A DNA stretch of 64,000 bases from Cellulomonas sp. APG4 (GTDB lineage: Bacteria > Actinomycetota > Actinomycetes > Actinomycetales > Cellulomonadaceae): the NCBI RefSeq assembly GCF_009996735.1, contig NZ_JAACYI010000008.1, positions 1 through 64,000 on the forward strand, in the 5' to 3' direction. The translations under genes and the position numbers were made by a program. Positions 1 through 14,218 of this stretch are shown in pieces; position 1 is the stretch's first letter, and each line of letters starts with the position of its first letter. Below the pieces are notes generated by a model that saw nothing but the letters and a program-made list of their open reading frames with translations, was not told the DNA's origin and did no database searches.

Positions 1-1118
1 ACGAGCTCGGTCGACGTGAGCGCGGCGACCCGGGGCGTGCGCGCACGCACCTGGGCCCGCGGTGCGCCGACGGCGTGCGCCGTCCCGTCCGCGACCCACC
101 GCGTGGTGGCGGTCGACCGGACGAGGCCGCCCACCAGCAGCGCCGCACCCTCGAGGTGCGCACGCTCGGCGAGCACGTCGCGTGCGTGCGGGTACGGCGC
201 CCGCGGCTCGGCGTGCAGGTGGTGGGCGTCGTCCCAGCACACCACGAGCCCGAGCCTCGCCACGGGCGCGAACGCGGCCGCGCGCGTGCCGACCACGACG
301 TCGGCGCGGCCGCGGCTCGCGGCGAGGAACGCGCGGTAGCGGTCCGCCGGACCGTCGTCCGCCATGAGCGACACCCAGCCGTCGGCCCGTCCCACGCTCC
401 ACGGTTCGACGCCCGCGCGCTCGAGAGCGGCACCGAGCGCGTGCACGTCGGCCCCGGTCGGCGCCACGACCAACGCACCGCGGCCGCCCTCCCGGGCCGC
501 CCGCACCGCTTGCGCGACCGCGTCGGGCCAGTCCTCCCCCGGTGGCCCCGGGAGCGCGTGCCACACGGCGCGGGGCGCCTCACCGGCCGCGACGCGGCGG
601 ACGAACGCCTCCCCGCCCTGGTAGCCGGACCACGGGCGGGCGTCGTGCGCCTTCGCTCGCGGGCGCGGGGCGGGGGCGGGCCAGTCCTCCTGCTCGGTGC
701 GCGCGTGCCGGGGCGGCAGCGCGAGGCGCAGCACGTCGGGCACGGTTCCGGCGTAGCGCCGGGCGACGACTCCGACGAGTGCGCGCACCTGGGCCGTCAG
801 CACGACCTCGGGCGAGACCACCCGTCGCAGCGGCGTGAGCTCACCGCCGTGCTCGGGGACCTCGACGCGTTCGACGAGCACGCCGTCGACGTCCTGCCCG
901 CCGAAGCGCACCCGCACCCGCACCCCCGGGCGCGCCGAGGTGTCGGCCGTCGCCGGGACGGCGTACTCGAAGACCCGGTCGAGGTGCGCGAGCCCACGCT
1001 CGACGACGACGCGCGCCACAGGGAGCCGGTCCGCGAGGGGCACGGGCCCGCGCACGCGCCGCCGCCGCGGCGCGGGCAGCCCGCTCAGCGTCGGCTGCTC
1101 GGCGTCACCCGCGGTCAC
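1..1118 (-). CDS. priA: Primosomal protein N' (PriA), N-terminal part, cut by the window edge
   Basis: The first 372 codons of a PriA-family replication restart protein; the 3' half lies beyond position 1. Translation by hand from GTG 1118 gives MTAGDAEQPTLSG and then the N-terminal DNA-binding region (VARVVVERGLAHLDRVFEYAVP, followed by RPGVRVRVRFGG). A GGGGAG ribosome site lies a few bases upstream. Where enterobacterial PriA has a Walker A loop, around residue 190, this protein reads ALPGPPGEDW with no GKT, and the Walker B region around residue 290 reads CWDDAHHLH. Loss of the ATPase motifs is usual in actinobacterial PriA, so it is probably a DNA- and protein-binding restart factor and not an active helicase (inference). 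It follows metK on the same strand with a gap of about 110 bases. Confidence 0.85.
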   Translation of the reverse strand, partial: MTAGDAEQPTLSGLPAPRRRRVRGPVPLADRLPVARVVVERGLAHLDRVFEYAVPATADTSARPGVRVRVRFGGQDVDGVLVERVEVPEHGGELTPLRRVVSPEVVLTAQVRALVGVVARRYAGTVPDVLRLALPPRHARTEQEDWPAPAPRPRAKAHDARPWSGYQGGEAFVRRVAAGEAPRAVWHALPGPPGEDWPDAVAQAVRAAREGGRGALVVAPTGADVHALGAALERAGVEPWSVGRADGWVSLMADDGPADRYRAFLAASRGRADVVVGTRAAAFAPVARLGLVVCWDDAHHLHAEPRAPYPHARDVLAERAHLEGAALLVGGLVRSTATTRWVADGTAHAVGAPRAQVRARTPRVAALTSTEL

Positions 1119-1232
1119 GGCGCAGCTCCCCTCACGCGGCACATCCCATCACGCGCGACCGACGGCGTGCCGTCCGCCCGGCGTGGCTGTGGACGCGTCC
1201 CCCGTCGGGTGCACCCGGACGCCGACGACCTG

Positions 1233-2429
1233 TCAGGACAGCGCGCTGTGCAGGTCGAGCACCCGGTCGGTGCGCTCCCACGTGAAGTCCGCGAGCTCGC
1301 GGCCGAAGTGCCCGTACGCCGCGGTCCGCGAGTAGATCGGGCGCAGCAGGTCGAGGTCCCGCACGATCGCCGCGGGACGCAGGTCGAAGACCTCGCGGAT
1401 CGCCGCGGTGAGCCGGTCGACCGGGACGGTCTCGGTGCCGAACGTCTCGACGTACAGGCCGACGGGGTGCGACGCACCGATCGCGTAGGCCACCTGCACC
1501 TCGCACCGGCGCGCGAGGCCGGCCGCGACGACGTTCTTCGCGACCCAGCGCATCGCGTAGGCGGCCGAGCGGTCGACCTTCGACGGATCCTTGCCGGAGA
1601 ACGCCCCACCGCCGTGCCGGGCCATGCCGCCGTAGGTGTCGACGATGATCTTCCGCCCGGTGAGCCCCGCGTCGCCCTGCGGGCCGCCGACGACGAACGT
1701 GCCCGTCGGGTTGACGAGCAGACGGTGCGACGTGGTGTCGAGGTCGAGCTCCTCGAGCACCGGCACGACGACGTGCTCGGCCACCTCGGGGGCCAGGCGG
1801 GCGTCGAGCGGGACGCCCGGGTCGTGCTGGGTCGAGAGGACCACGGTGTCGAGGTGGACGGGACGGTCGCCCTCGTAGCCGATCGTCACCTGCGTCTTGC
1901 CGTCGGGACGCAGGTAGTCGAGCGTGCCCTCCTTGCGGACCGTCGCGAGCCGCTCCGCGAGCCGGTGGGCGACCCAGATGGGCAACGGCATCAGGGAGGG
2001 CGTGTCGTCGCTCGCGTAGCCGAACATGAGGCCCTGGTCGCCCGCGCCCTGCGCGTCGAGAGGGTCGTGCTCGGCACCGCTGCGCACCTCCCACGCCGTG
2101 TCGACGCCCGCCGCGATGTCGGGCGACTGCTGGCCGATCGACACCGAGACCCCGCACGAGTGGGCGTCGAACCCGATGGTCGAGGAGGTGTAGCCGATGC
2201 GCTGCAGCACCTCGCGCACCACCTGCGGGATCTCGACGTACGCCTCGGTCGTGACCTCGCCCGCGACGTGCACGAGTCCCGTCGTGACCATCGTCTCGAC
2301 CGCGACGCGCGCCGCCGGGTCCTGCGCGAGCATCGCGTCCAGGATGCCGTCGGAGATCTGGTCGCAGACCTTGTCGGGGTGCCCCTCGGTGACCGACTCG
2401 GAGGTGAACAGGCGCGGTGCGGGGCTCAT
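1233..2429 (-). CDS. metK: S-adenosylmethionine synthetase
   Basis: Makes S-adenosylmethionine from methionine and ATP in the cytoplasm. 398 residues, the usual length. Visible motifs are the methionine/ATP site [13 protein letters not shown] (His17), the signature [15 protein letters not shown], and the P-loop-like [19 protein letters not shown]. The frame is open 57 codons further upstream, but homology starts at [16 protein letters not shown], so ATG 2429 is chosen. No Shine-Dalgarno sequence precedes it; instead a TAGGCT hexamer (2437-2442) ends seven bases before the ATG, which suggests a leaderless transcript. It follows coaBC by 70 bases. Confidence 0.97.
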   Translation of the reverse strand: MSPAPRLFTSESVTEGHPDKVCDQISDGILDAMLAQDPAARVAVETMVTTGLVHVAGEVTTEAYVEIPQVVREVLQRIGYTSSTIGFDAHSCGVSVSIGQQSPDIAAGVDTAWEVRSGAEHDPLDAQGAGDQGLMFGYASDDTPSLMPLPIWVAHRLAERLATVRKEGTLDYLRPDGKTQVTIGYEGDRPVHLDTVVLSTQHDPGVPLDARLAPEVAEHVVVPVLEELDLDTTSHRLLVNPTGTFVVGGPQGDAGLTGRKIIVDTYGGMARHGGGAFSGKDPSKVDRSAAYAMRWVAKNVVAAGLARRCEVQVAYAIGASHPVGLYVETFGTETVPVDRLTAAIREVFDLRPAAIVRDLDLLRPIYSRTAAYGHFGRELADFTWERTDRVLDLHSALS

Positions 2430-2436
2430 GGTCGCC

Positions 2437-2442
2437 AGCCTA
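2437..2442 (-). promoter_or_regulatory. Probable -10 element of metK (leaderless)
   Basis: TAGGCT on the minus strand, seven bases before the metK ATG. With no ribosome-binding site present, transcription probably begins at or next to the start codon. I saw no convincing -35 hexamer. Confidence 0.45.
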
Positions 2443-2499
2443 ACGACCGCACCCGACGCGACCGCGCACGTCCGCGCGCCGGACAGCCGCCGCGGCGGC

Positions 2500-3708
2500 T
2501 CAGTCCGCTCGGGGCAGCAGCGGGACGACGGCGTCCCACACGGCCTCGGCGACCTCGTCCTTGGTGCCCCGGGCGGTGCCGACCTCGTCACCCCGCGCAT
2601 CGAGCAGCGTCACCGCGTTCGTCGCGGTGCCGAACCCCCGTCCGGGCCCGACCTCGTTCACGACCAGCAGGTCCGCACCCTTGCGTCGTGCCTTGGCCCG
2701 GCCGTGCGCCAGCACGTCGCCGTCGCCGTCGCCCGTCTCGGCCGCGAAGCCCACGACCACCTGGCCGGGGCGCGGCCGCTCGGCCGCGAGCTCGGCGAGC
2801 ACGTCGGGGTTGGTCGCGAGCTCGATGGTCGGGGCCGTGCCGGTGCCGTCCTTCTTGATCTTGTGCGCGGCGACGCCCACCGGGCGGAAGTCCGCGACCG
2901 CCGCGGCCATCACCACGACGTCGGCGGCCGCGGCGGCGTCCCGCACGGCGCTGCGCAGCTCGGCCGTCGTCTCGACGTCGACCGTCCGCACGCCGGCCGG
3001 GGGTGCGACCGTCAGGTTCGCCGCGACGAGGGTCACGTGGGCACCGCGCCGCGCGGCCGCCGCCGCGAGGGCCACGCCCTGCCGCCCCGACGAGCGGTTG
3101 CCGAGGAAGCGCACCGGGTCGAGCGGTTCGCGCGTGCCGCCCGCCGAGACCACCACCGCGCGTCCCCGCAGGTCGTCGCCCGGGGGGACGACGAGGGCCA
3201 GTGCGGCGCGGGCGATCTCCTCGGGCTCGGGCAGACGCCCGGGGCCGGTGTCGGCCCCCGTGAGCCTCCCGGACGCCGGTTCGAGCACGTGGACACCACG
3301 TTCGCGGAGGGTCGCCACGTTGGCGCGCGTCGCGGGGTGCTCCCACATCTCGGTGTGCATGGCCGGCGCCATCAGCACCGGGCAACGGGCCGTCAGGAGA
3401 GCCGCGGTCAGGAGGTCGTCGCTGCGGCCCCCGGCGGCACGGGCCAGGAGATCCGCCGTCGCGGGCGCGACGACGACGAGGTCGGCGGACTTGCCCAGTC
3501 GCACGTGCTCGACGGACGGGACGTCCTCGAACACCTCCGACGTCGCAGGCTGCCCGGACAGGGCCTCCCACGTGGCGCGCCCCACGAACTCGAGCGAGGC
3601 CCGCGTCGGCACCACGCGCACGTCGTGACCCGCCTCGGTCAGCAGGCGGAGCAGCAGTGCGGACTTGTACGCCGCGATGCCCGCGCCGACACCCAGCAGG
3701 ATCCGCAC
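2500..3708 (-). CDS. coaBC: Bifunctional phosphopantothenoylcysteine decarboxylase / phosphopantothenate-cysteine ligase
   Basis: Two steps of coenzyme A synthesis: cysteine is joined to 4'-phosphopantothenate (C-terminal CoaB half) and then decarboxylated by the FMN-dependent N-terminal CoaC half. 402 residues. The flavin-binding start [23 protein letters not shown], and the CoaB signature [21 protein letters not shown] are all visible. Two CoaC active-site positions differ from the E. coli enzyme: the Asn of PAMN is His (PAMHTEMW), and the flap that carries a Cys in E. coli reads [13 protein letters not shown] with no Cys. I think both are common in actinobacterial CoaBC, but I could not align them here. 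GTG start; 10 bases after the rpoZ stop, so probably cotranscribed with gmk-rpoZ. Confidence 0.95.
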   Translation of the reverse strand: MRILLGVGAGIAAYKSALLLRLLTEAGHDVRVVPTRASLEFVGRATWEALSGQPATSEVFEDVPSVEHVRLGKSADLVVVAPATADLLARAAGGRSDDLLTAALLTARCPVLMAPAMHTEMWEHPATRANVATLRERGVHVLEPASGRLTGADTGPGRLPEPEEIARAALALVVPPGDDLRGRAVVVSAGGTREPLDPVRFLGNRSSGRQGVALAAAAARRGAHVTLVAANLTVAPPAGVRTVDVETTAELRSAVRDAAAAADVVVMAAAVADFRPVGVAAHKIKKDGTGTAPTIELATNPDVLAELAAERPRPGQVVVGFAAETGDGDGDVLAHGRAKARRKGADLLVVNEVGPGRGFGTATNAVTLLDARGDEVGTARGTKDEVAEAVWDAVVPLLPRAD

Positions 3709-3718
3709 GGCGGGAGGC

Positions 3719-3982
3719 TCAGGCGTCGGTCTTGGTGACCGTCAGCAGACCCGCGTTGATCTCGCGCATCGCGATGCTGAGCGCCTTCTCCTGGTGCCGC
3801 GCCTCGACGAGCGGGCCGACGTACTCGAGCAGGCCCTCGTTGAGCTGCGAGTAGTACGCGTTGATCTGGCGGGCGCGCTTGGCCGAGTAGATGACCAGGG
3901 CGTACTTCGAGTCAGCCGCGGTGAGCAGCTCGTCGATGGGCGGGTCGGTGATGCCCTCGGGGGCGGCGACGGTTCCGGACAT
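3719..3982 (-). CDS. rpoZ: RNA polymerase omega subunit
   Basis: Small subunit that stabilises the beta' subunit during RNA polymerase assembly. 87 residues. The typical actinobacterial start [18 protein letters not shown] is followed by the conserved helix [21 protein letters not shown]. The frame is open 34 codons further upstream, but ATG 3982 is preceded by GGAG seven bases away and matches the family start. It lies between gmk and coaBC, a common actinobacterial order (gmk-rpoZ-coaBC-metK). Confidence 0.96.
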   Translation of the reverse strand: MSGTVAAPEGITDPPIDELLTAADSKYALVIYSAKRARQINAYYSQLNEGLLEYVGPLVEARHQEKALSIAMREINAGLLTVTKTDA

Positions 3983-4085
3983 GTTCGCACTCCGTGCTTC
4001 GCAGGTGGCGGGTGGTCGGTGGCGGCGGTCGGTGCGCGTGCACCGACGCGGGGCGGACGGTGCGACCCCGGGCCGGTGGTCCATG

Positions 4086-4679
4086 CTACCCGCCCGGCAC
4101 GCCCATCACGCGGATCAGCTCGTCGGTGGCGCGCGCGACCTCGTCGTTGACGATCACGTGGTCGAACTCGCTCTCGGCCGCGAGCTCGACGCGCGCGGTC
4201 GCGAGTCGGCGCTCACGCTCCTCGGGCCCCTCCGTGCCGCGGCCCACGAGCCGTCGCTCGAGCTCGGCCCACGACGGCGGCGCCAGGAAGACGAAACGGG
4301 CCTCGGGCATCGCCGCACGCACCTGCCGGGCACCCGCGAGGTCGATCTCGAGCAGCGCGGGGCGCCCGGCCGCCAGCCGCTCGAGGACGGGCGTGCGAGG
4401 GGTGCCGTAGCGGTTGCGGCCGTGCACGACCGCCCACTCGAGGAACTCCCCCTCGGCGACCATCCGGTCGAAGGTCGGCGCGTCCACGAAGTGGTAGTGG
4501 ACGCCGTCGACCTCGCCGGGACGCGGGGCGCGCGTGGTGGCCGAGACCGAGAGCCACACCTGCGGGTAGCGGGCCCGGACGTCGGCCGAGACCGTCCCCT
4601 TGCCGACGGCGGTCGGGCCGGCGAGGACCGTCAGGCGGGCGCCGGGCGCCGTGGGGCCGTCCGGGATGCGTGCTGGCAA
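4086..4679 (-). CDS. gmk: Guanylate kinase
   Basis: Phosphorylates GMP to GDP with ATP, feeding GTP and (p)ppGpp pools. 197 residues. The P-loop GPTAVGKGT is at residues 21-29 with Lys27; the GMP-binding region includes [19 protein letters not shown] and the GRNRYGTP loop. The only start candidate upstream of the P-loop is TTG 4679 (TTG CCA GCA CGC), seven bases after the mihF stop codon. I see no good Shine-Dalgarno site, so translation is probably coupled to mihF. Confidence 0.95.
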   Translation of the reverse strand: MPARIPDGPTAPGARLTVLAGPTAVGKGTVSADVRARYPQVWLSVSATTRAPRPGEVDGVHYHFVDAPTFDRMVAEGEFLEWAVVHGRNRYGTPRTPVLERLAAGRPALLEIDLAGARQVRAAMPEARFVFLAPPSWAELERRLVGRGTEGPEERERRLATARVELAAESEFDHVIVNDEVARATDELIRVMGVPGG

Positions 4680-4686
4680 GATCCGC

Positions 4687-4998
4687 TCAGCCGAACCGCT
4701 CGATCAGGGCCTCGGCCTGGTGCGGGCCGAGGCCCCGCAGCCGACGCGTCTCGGAGATCCCGATCTCGGCCATGATCGCGCGGGCCTTGACCTTCCCGAC
4801 CCCCGGCAGGGACTCGAGCAGCGCGGACACCTTGAGCTTGCCGATGACGTCGTCCGTACGGCCCTGCTCGATCACCTCGGCGAGGGAGCCCTGGGAGTAC
4901 TTCAGGCGGTTCTTCACCTCGGCTCGTGCCTGACGGGCTGCAGCAGCCTTCTCGAGGGCCGCGGCGCGCTGTTCAGGGGTCAGCGGCGGTAGAGCCAC
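4687..4998 (-). CDS. mihF: Actinobacterial integration host factor (mIHF)
   Basis: Nucleoid-associated DNA-binding protein of the mycobacterial IHF family, unrelated in sequence to proteobacterial IHF. 103 residues: a basic N-terminal helix ([20 protein letters not shown]), then the conserved [16 protein letters not shown] and the helix-hairpin-like [23 protein letters not shown] start with AAGGTGA eight bases upstream. First gene of the mihF-gmk-rpoZ unit, with its own promoter in the 109-base gap after pyrF. Confidence 0.96.
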   Translation of the reverse strand: MALPPLTPEQRAAALEKAAAARQARAEVKNRLKYSQGSLAEVIEQGRTDDVIGKLKVSALLESLPGVGKVKARAIMAEIGISETRRLRGLGPHQAEALIERFG

Positions 4999-5041
4999 GC
5001 GGGGTCACCTTCTTCGCACGAGGGGCGGGGCGGTCGGGACG

Positions 5042-5071
5042 AACCTAGCGACCCGGGTGCCGAAGAGGCAA
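5042..5071 (-). promoter_or_regulatory. Promoter of the mihF-gmk-rpoZ unit
   Basis: On the minus strand TTGCCT (5066-5071) and TAGGTT (5042-5047) are 18 bases apart and about 45 bases before the mihF GTG. Both hexamers fit a housekeeping sigma-70-type promoter of high-GC Gram-positives. Position and spacing are read directly; activity is inferred. Confidence 0.55.
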
Positions 5072-5107
5072 CGCGGTCTCGCCGATCCGTCCGGCCAGCG
5101 CCCCTGG

Positions 5108-6009
5108 TCAGCGCGCCGCGCGGAGCGCACGGGTCACGTCGGCAGATGCCTCACGGGCTGCCGCGAGCAGCGCGCCGCCGTCGGGCCCCGCTCCCAGCAC
5201 CCCGCGCGAGGACGACACGAGCACCTGGTCGCGCGCCGCGGCGAACACGCGCGCGACGTCGTCACCACGTGCCCCCTGCGCGCCGTAGCCGGGCGCGAGG
5301 AGGGGGCCACGAACGGCCGCGAGGTCGAGCCCCAGGTGCGCGGGGGCCTCGCCCACGGTCGCGCCGACGACGAGACCCACGGACCCGAGCCCTCGGCCAC
5401 CGCTCCCCGCGAGCTCGGCGGCGTTGAGGCGAGCGGCCTCGCGCGCCACGGTGACGGCGACGGCGCCGTCGGGGCCGACGGCGTGCTGGACCGCGCTGCC
5501 CTCCGGGTTGGACGTGAGGGCGAGCACGAACAGGCCCGCGCCCGCCTCGGCCGCGGCCTCGACCGCCGGGGCGAGCGACCCGAAGCCCAGGTAGGGCGTG
5601 ACGGTGAGGGCGTCGCACGCGAGCGGGGCGCCGGGCCGCAGGTACGCGTCGGCGTAGCCCTGCATCGAGCTGCCGATGTCCCCCCGCTTGGCGTCGAGCA
5701 CCACCTGGGTCGCTGTGCCGGCGGAGCGGACGTGCGCGAGCAGCTCGGCGAGCACCTCGATGCCCGGGGCGCCGTGGCGCTCGAAGAAGGCCGCCTGCGG
5801 CTTGAGCGCGGCCACGTGCCCCGTCAGGGCGTCCGCGGTGCGCAGGGCGAGCTCGCGGAGCCCCGTGACGTCGTCCGGCAGGCCCCAGGCGTGCAGCAGC
5901 CCGGGGTGGGGGTCGATCCCGACGCAGAGCGGGCCCAGCTCGTCCATCGCGACCGCGAGCCGGGCGCCGAAGGCCGGTCCGCGTGGACCGCCCCCGGCGC
6001 CGTCCGGCG

Positions 6010-6013
<4 letters not shown>
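5108..6013 (-). CDS. pyrF: Orotidine 5'-phosphate decarboxylase
   Basis: Last step of UMP synthesis: decarboxylates OMP. 301 residues, the longer type-2 form common in actinobacteria. The catalytic Lys-Asp pair is in [10 protein letters not shown] (Lys109, Asp112), with substrate-binding [12 protein letters not shown] near residue 30 and the phosphate-site region VSSSRGVL near the C-terminus. The ATG overlaps the carB stop (ATGA), so it is the last gene of the pyrimidine operon and probably translationally coupled to carB. Confidence 0.96.
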
Positions 6014-9355
<3,342 letters not shown>

Positions 9356-9372
<17 letters not shown>

Positions 9373-10552
9373 CGGTGCTGGGCTCCTTGGTCATGAGCTC
9401 GACGAAGCGGTCGAAGAGGTAGTCGGCGTCGTGCGGGCCCGCGGCGGCCTCGGGGTGGTACTGCACCGAGAAGGCGGGCAGGTCGAGGCACTCGAGGCCC
9501 TCCACGACGTCGTCGTTGAGCGCGACGTGCGAGACGACGACGCGGCCGTACCTACCGTCCCCGTGCGGGGCCACGGACTCGCCGTCGAGCGGCGCGTCGA
9601 CCGCGAAGCCGTGGTTGTGGGCGGTGATCTCGACCTTGCGCGTGCGGCGGTCCATCACGGGCTGGTTCACGCCGCGGTGGCCGTAGGTCAGCTTGTAGGT
9701 GCCGAAGCCCAGCGCGCGGCCGAGCAGCTGGTTGCCGTAGCAGATGCCGAAGAACGGGATCCGCCGGTCGAGCACGTCGCGCAGCAGCTCGATCTCGTGG
9801 CGCGCGGCGGCGGGATCGCCCGGGCCGTTGGAGAAGAAGACGCCGTCGGGCTCGAGCGCGAGCACGTCCTGCGTCGACGCCGTCGCGGGCAGCACGTGCG
9901 TACGCACACCGCGCTCGGCGAGTCGCTGCGGCGTCATCGACTTGATGCCCAGGTCGATCGCGACCACGGTCGCGACGGCCTCGGTGCCCGACGCCGGCCC
10001 GCGCACGGGCTCGACGGTGTAGGGCTCGGCGACCGTGACCTCGCCCGCGAGGTCGGCCCCGGTCATGACGGGGGCCGACGTGACCTCGTCGAGCAGGTCC
10101 TGGTCGGTGCGGCGGCGGCCGCTCGCGTCCACGAGCGCGGGACCCGAGAAGATCCCCGCGCGCATCACCCCTCGCTCACGCAGGTGGCGTGTGAGGGCGC
10201 GCGTGTCGAGCCCGCTGATCCCGACGACCCCCTCGGCGGCCAGGCCGTCGTCGAGCGTCCGGGTCGAGCGCCAGCTCGACGGCCGGATCGCCGGGTCGCG
10301 CACCACGAAGCCGGCAACCCAGATGCGCGTGGACTCGACGTCCTCCTCGTTGATGCCGGTGTTGCCGATGTGCGGCGCCGTCATCACGACGATCTGGCGG
10401 TGGTAGGACGGGTCGGTCAGCGTCTCCTGGTACCCGGTCATCCCGGTGTTGAAGACGATCTCTCCCACGGTGGTCCCGTGGGCGCCGTACGCGCTGCCGG
10501 CGAACGTGCGCCCGTCCTCGAGCACGAGGACGGCGTCGGCGGGGGCGGGCAT
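9356..10552 (-). CDS. carA: Carbamoyl phosphate synthase, small (glutaminase) subunit
   Basis: Hydrolyses glutamine and passes ammonia to CarB. 398 residues. The N-terminal CPSase domain starts [17 protein letters not shown]; the class I glutaminase has the nucleophile Cys in [12 protein letters not shown] and the His of FSVQYHPEA. The frame is open 55 codons further upstream, but ATG 10552 has GAGGAGA at good spacing and matches the family start. The upstream membrane protein gene runs 115 bases into this gene in another frame. Confidence 0.97.
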
Positions 10553-11163
10553 GGGTTCTCCTCGAGGGCGGGGGCCGGGCGGGGCCCGCCGGTGGTGGTC
10601 GCGGGTGCGGTGGCGGGGCCGAGCGCGCGGACGGCGTCGAGCAGCGTCGCGCGCTCGCCGCGTCGTCGGGTGCGCAGGCCCGTGTCGAGCGTCACCGAGC
10701 CGCCCGGTGCCCGCCACCGGAGCACGACGAGACCGTCACCGCCCACGAACTTGCCGGCCATGCCTCCTGCGGTACCGATCGCCACGAGGTCCTCGGCGGG
10801 GACGAACAGGTTCGGTGCGCCCACGCGTCGCACGAGCACGCCGTCGGCCCGGACGTCGACCTCGGCGGACGAACGCTCGCCCAGGCCGTGGGCGACGACG
10901 CGGTCGAGCGGACGCTCGGCCACGACCGTGCTCACGTAGGTCGCCGCGACGGGACCGAGCACGTGCGCCGCGTCGGTGGTCGGCGGGGCCACGGCGGGTG
11001 CCGGCACGTCGACGGCGGAGGCCGCGGCGCGCCGCCGCCAGCCGCGCCGCATCGCGGCGAGCAGCAGGACGACGAGCACGAGCAGCGCCAGGATCCCGAC
11101 GAGGTCGCCCGTGTCGGGTGACTCGGTCGCGCTCGGCGGCGCAGCGACCACGAGGGCGGTCAC
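10438..11163 (-). CDS. Membrane protein of the pyrC-carA interval, possible PH-like domain
   Basis: 241 residues, GTG start at 11163 overlapping the pyrC stop (GTGA). One transmembrane helix ([20 protein letters not shown], about residues 19-38) is followed by a basic stretch (RRGWRRR), a proline/alanine linker and a compact beta-rich region ([40 protein letters not shown]). The layout recalls the PH-like membrane proteins that sit between pyrC and carA in other actinobacteria (Rv1382-like), role unknown. The first in-frame stop is at 10438, so its last 38 codons overlap the carA start out of frame; that tail is low-complexity Pro/Ser/Arg and probably unfolded. Membership of the pyrimidine operon suggests cotranscription, not necessarily a shared function. 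Confidence 0.75.
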   Translation of the reverse strand: MTALVVAAPPSATESPDTGDLVGILALLVLVVLLLAAMRRGWRRRAAASAVDVPAPAVAPPTTDAAHVLGPVAATYVSTVVAERPLDRVVAHGLGERSSAEVDVRADGVLVRRVGAPNLFVPAEDLVAIGTAGGMAGKFVGGDGLVVLRWRAPGGSVTLDTGLRTRRRGERATLLDAVRALGPATAPATTTGGPRPAPALEENPCPPPPTPSSCSRTGARSPAARTAPTGPPWERSSSTPG

Positions 11164-12478
11164 GCGTGCTCCCCGGGCTCGACCGCGACGCCGTCGAGCA
11201 CGGTCGGGCGGCCGCGCAGGAAGGTCGCACGCACGGCGCCGACGAGCTCGCGCCCGCCGTAGGGCGTGTTGCGGCTCGCGCTCGCCATCGCCTCGGGCAC
11301 CACGGTCCAGCGTGCCGCCGGGTCCACGAGCGTGAGGTTGGCGGGCTCGCCCACGGCGATCGGCCGCCCGTGCGCCGCGTCGACCCGACCGATGCGCGCC
11401 GGGGTCGACGAGAGGACGCGGGCGACGCCGGCCCAGTCCATGCGGCCGGTGTCCACCATCACGCTCGCGACGATGCCGAGCGCGGTCTCGAGCCCGGTCA
11501 TCCCGAACGCGGCCGCGGCCCACTCGCAGTCCTTGTCCTCGCGCGTGTGCGGGGCGTGGTCCGTCGCGACGATGTCGATCGTCCCGTCCGCGAGACCCGC
11601 ACGCAGCGCCTCGACGTCCTCGGCCGTCCGCAGCGGCGGGTTGACCTTGTACAGCGGGTCGTAGCTGCGCGCGAGCTCGTCCGTCAGGAGCAGGTGGTGC
11701 GGGGTCACCTCGGCCGTCACGTCGATGCCGCGCGCCTTGGCCCAGCGCACGATCTCGACCGAGCCCGCGGTGGACACGTGGCACACGTGCAGGCGCGCAC
11801 CCACGTGACCGGCGAGCAGCACGTCCCGCGCGATGATCGCCTCCTCGGCGACCGCGGGCCAGCCCGCCAGGCCGACCTCGGCCGAGACGACGCCCTCGTG
11901 CATCTGGGCGCCTGCGGTGAGCCGGGGCTCCTGGGCGTGCTGCGCGACGACGCCGTCGAACGCCTTGACGTACTCGAGGGCCCGTCGCATGAGCACCGGG
12001 TCGTCGACGCAGTGGCCGTCGTCCGAGAACACGCGCACGCGCGCGGCCGAGTGCGCCATGGCGCCGAGCTCGGCGAGACGTCGCCCCTCGAGGCCCACGC
12101 TCACGGCCCCGACGGGGTGCACGTCGACCCAGCCCGCGTCGCGCCCGAGCCGCCACACCTGCTCGACCACGCCGGCGGTGTCGGCGACGGGCGTCGTGTT
12201 CGCCATCGCGTGGACCGCGGTGAACCCGCCGAGGGCAGCGGCGCGCGTCCCCGAGCGCACGGTCTCGGCGTCCTCGCGCCCGGGCTCGCGCAGGTGGGTG
12301 TGCAGGTCGACCAGGCCCGGGAGCGCGACGAGACCCGCGGCGTCGAGGACGCGCGCGTCGGTCCGCGCCCGCGCGGCCGCGTCGGGACCGATCGCGGCCA
12401 CGCGCCCGTCGGCGAGCAGCAGGTCGGTCGGGTCCCCTCCGAGCGGGGCGACCCCACGCAGCAGGTGCTCGGTGCCGG

Positions 12479-12482
<4 letters not shown>
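11160..12482 (-). CDS. pyrC: Dihydroorotase
   Basis: Zinc amidohydrolase that cyclises N-carbamoyl-aspartate to dihydroorotate. 440 residues, class I type. Metal ligands are visible in [12 protein letters not shown] near the N-terminus (HxH), in [10 protein letters not shown], and in [12 protein letters not shown] (Asp). GTG start overlapping the pyrB stop (GTGA) shows tight coupling. The same genes in the same order (pyrR, pyrB, pyrC, membrane protein, carA, carB, pyrF) occur in many actinobacteria. Confidence 0.96.
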
Positions 12483-14150
<1,668 letters not shown>

Positions 14151-14161
14151 GGACGCCGCTC

Positions 14162-14167
14162 ACCCTA
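14162..14167 (-). promoter_or_regulatory. Probable -10 element of the pyr operon
   Basis: TAGGGT on the minus strand, placing the transcript start near 14155 and giving a leader of about 50 bases that contains the whole PyrR-type hairpin. No good -35 hexamer is seen. Confidence 0.4.
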
Positions 14168-14218
14168 CTGCACGCGCGTCGCGCGGCGGCGCGCCCCGCC
14201 ACGGGCCAGGATGGGGCG

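Noticed and set aside
2485-2500. Perfect 16-base palindrome AGCCGCCGCGGCGGCT at the coaBC stop
   Set aside because: Self-complementary GC repeats of this kind are frequent by composition, and there is no spacing or tract that supports a terminator.
75-2858. A plus-strand open frame of 927 codons at the left edge
   Set aside because: It lies opposite priA, metK and coaBC, all of which have clear motifs.
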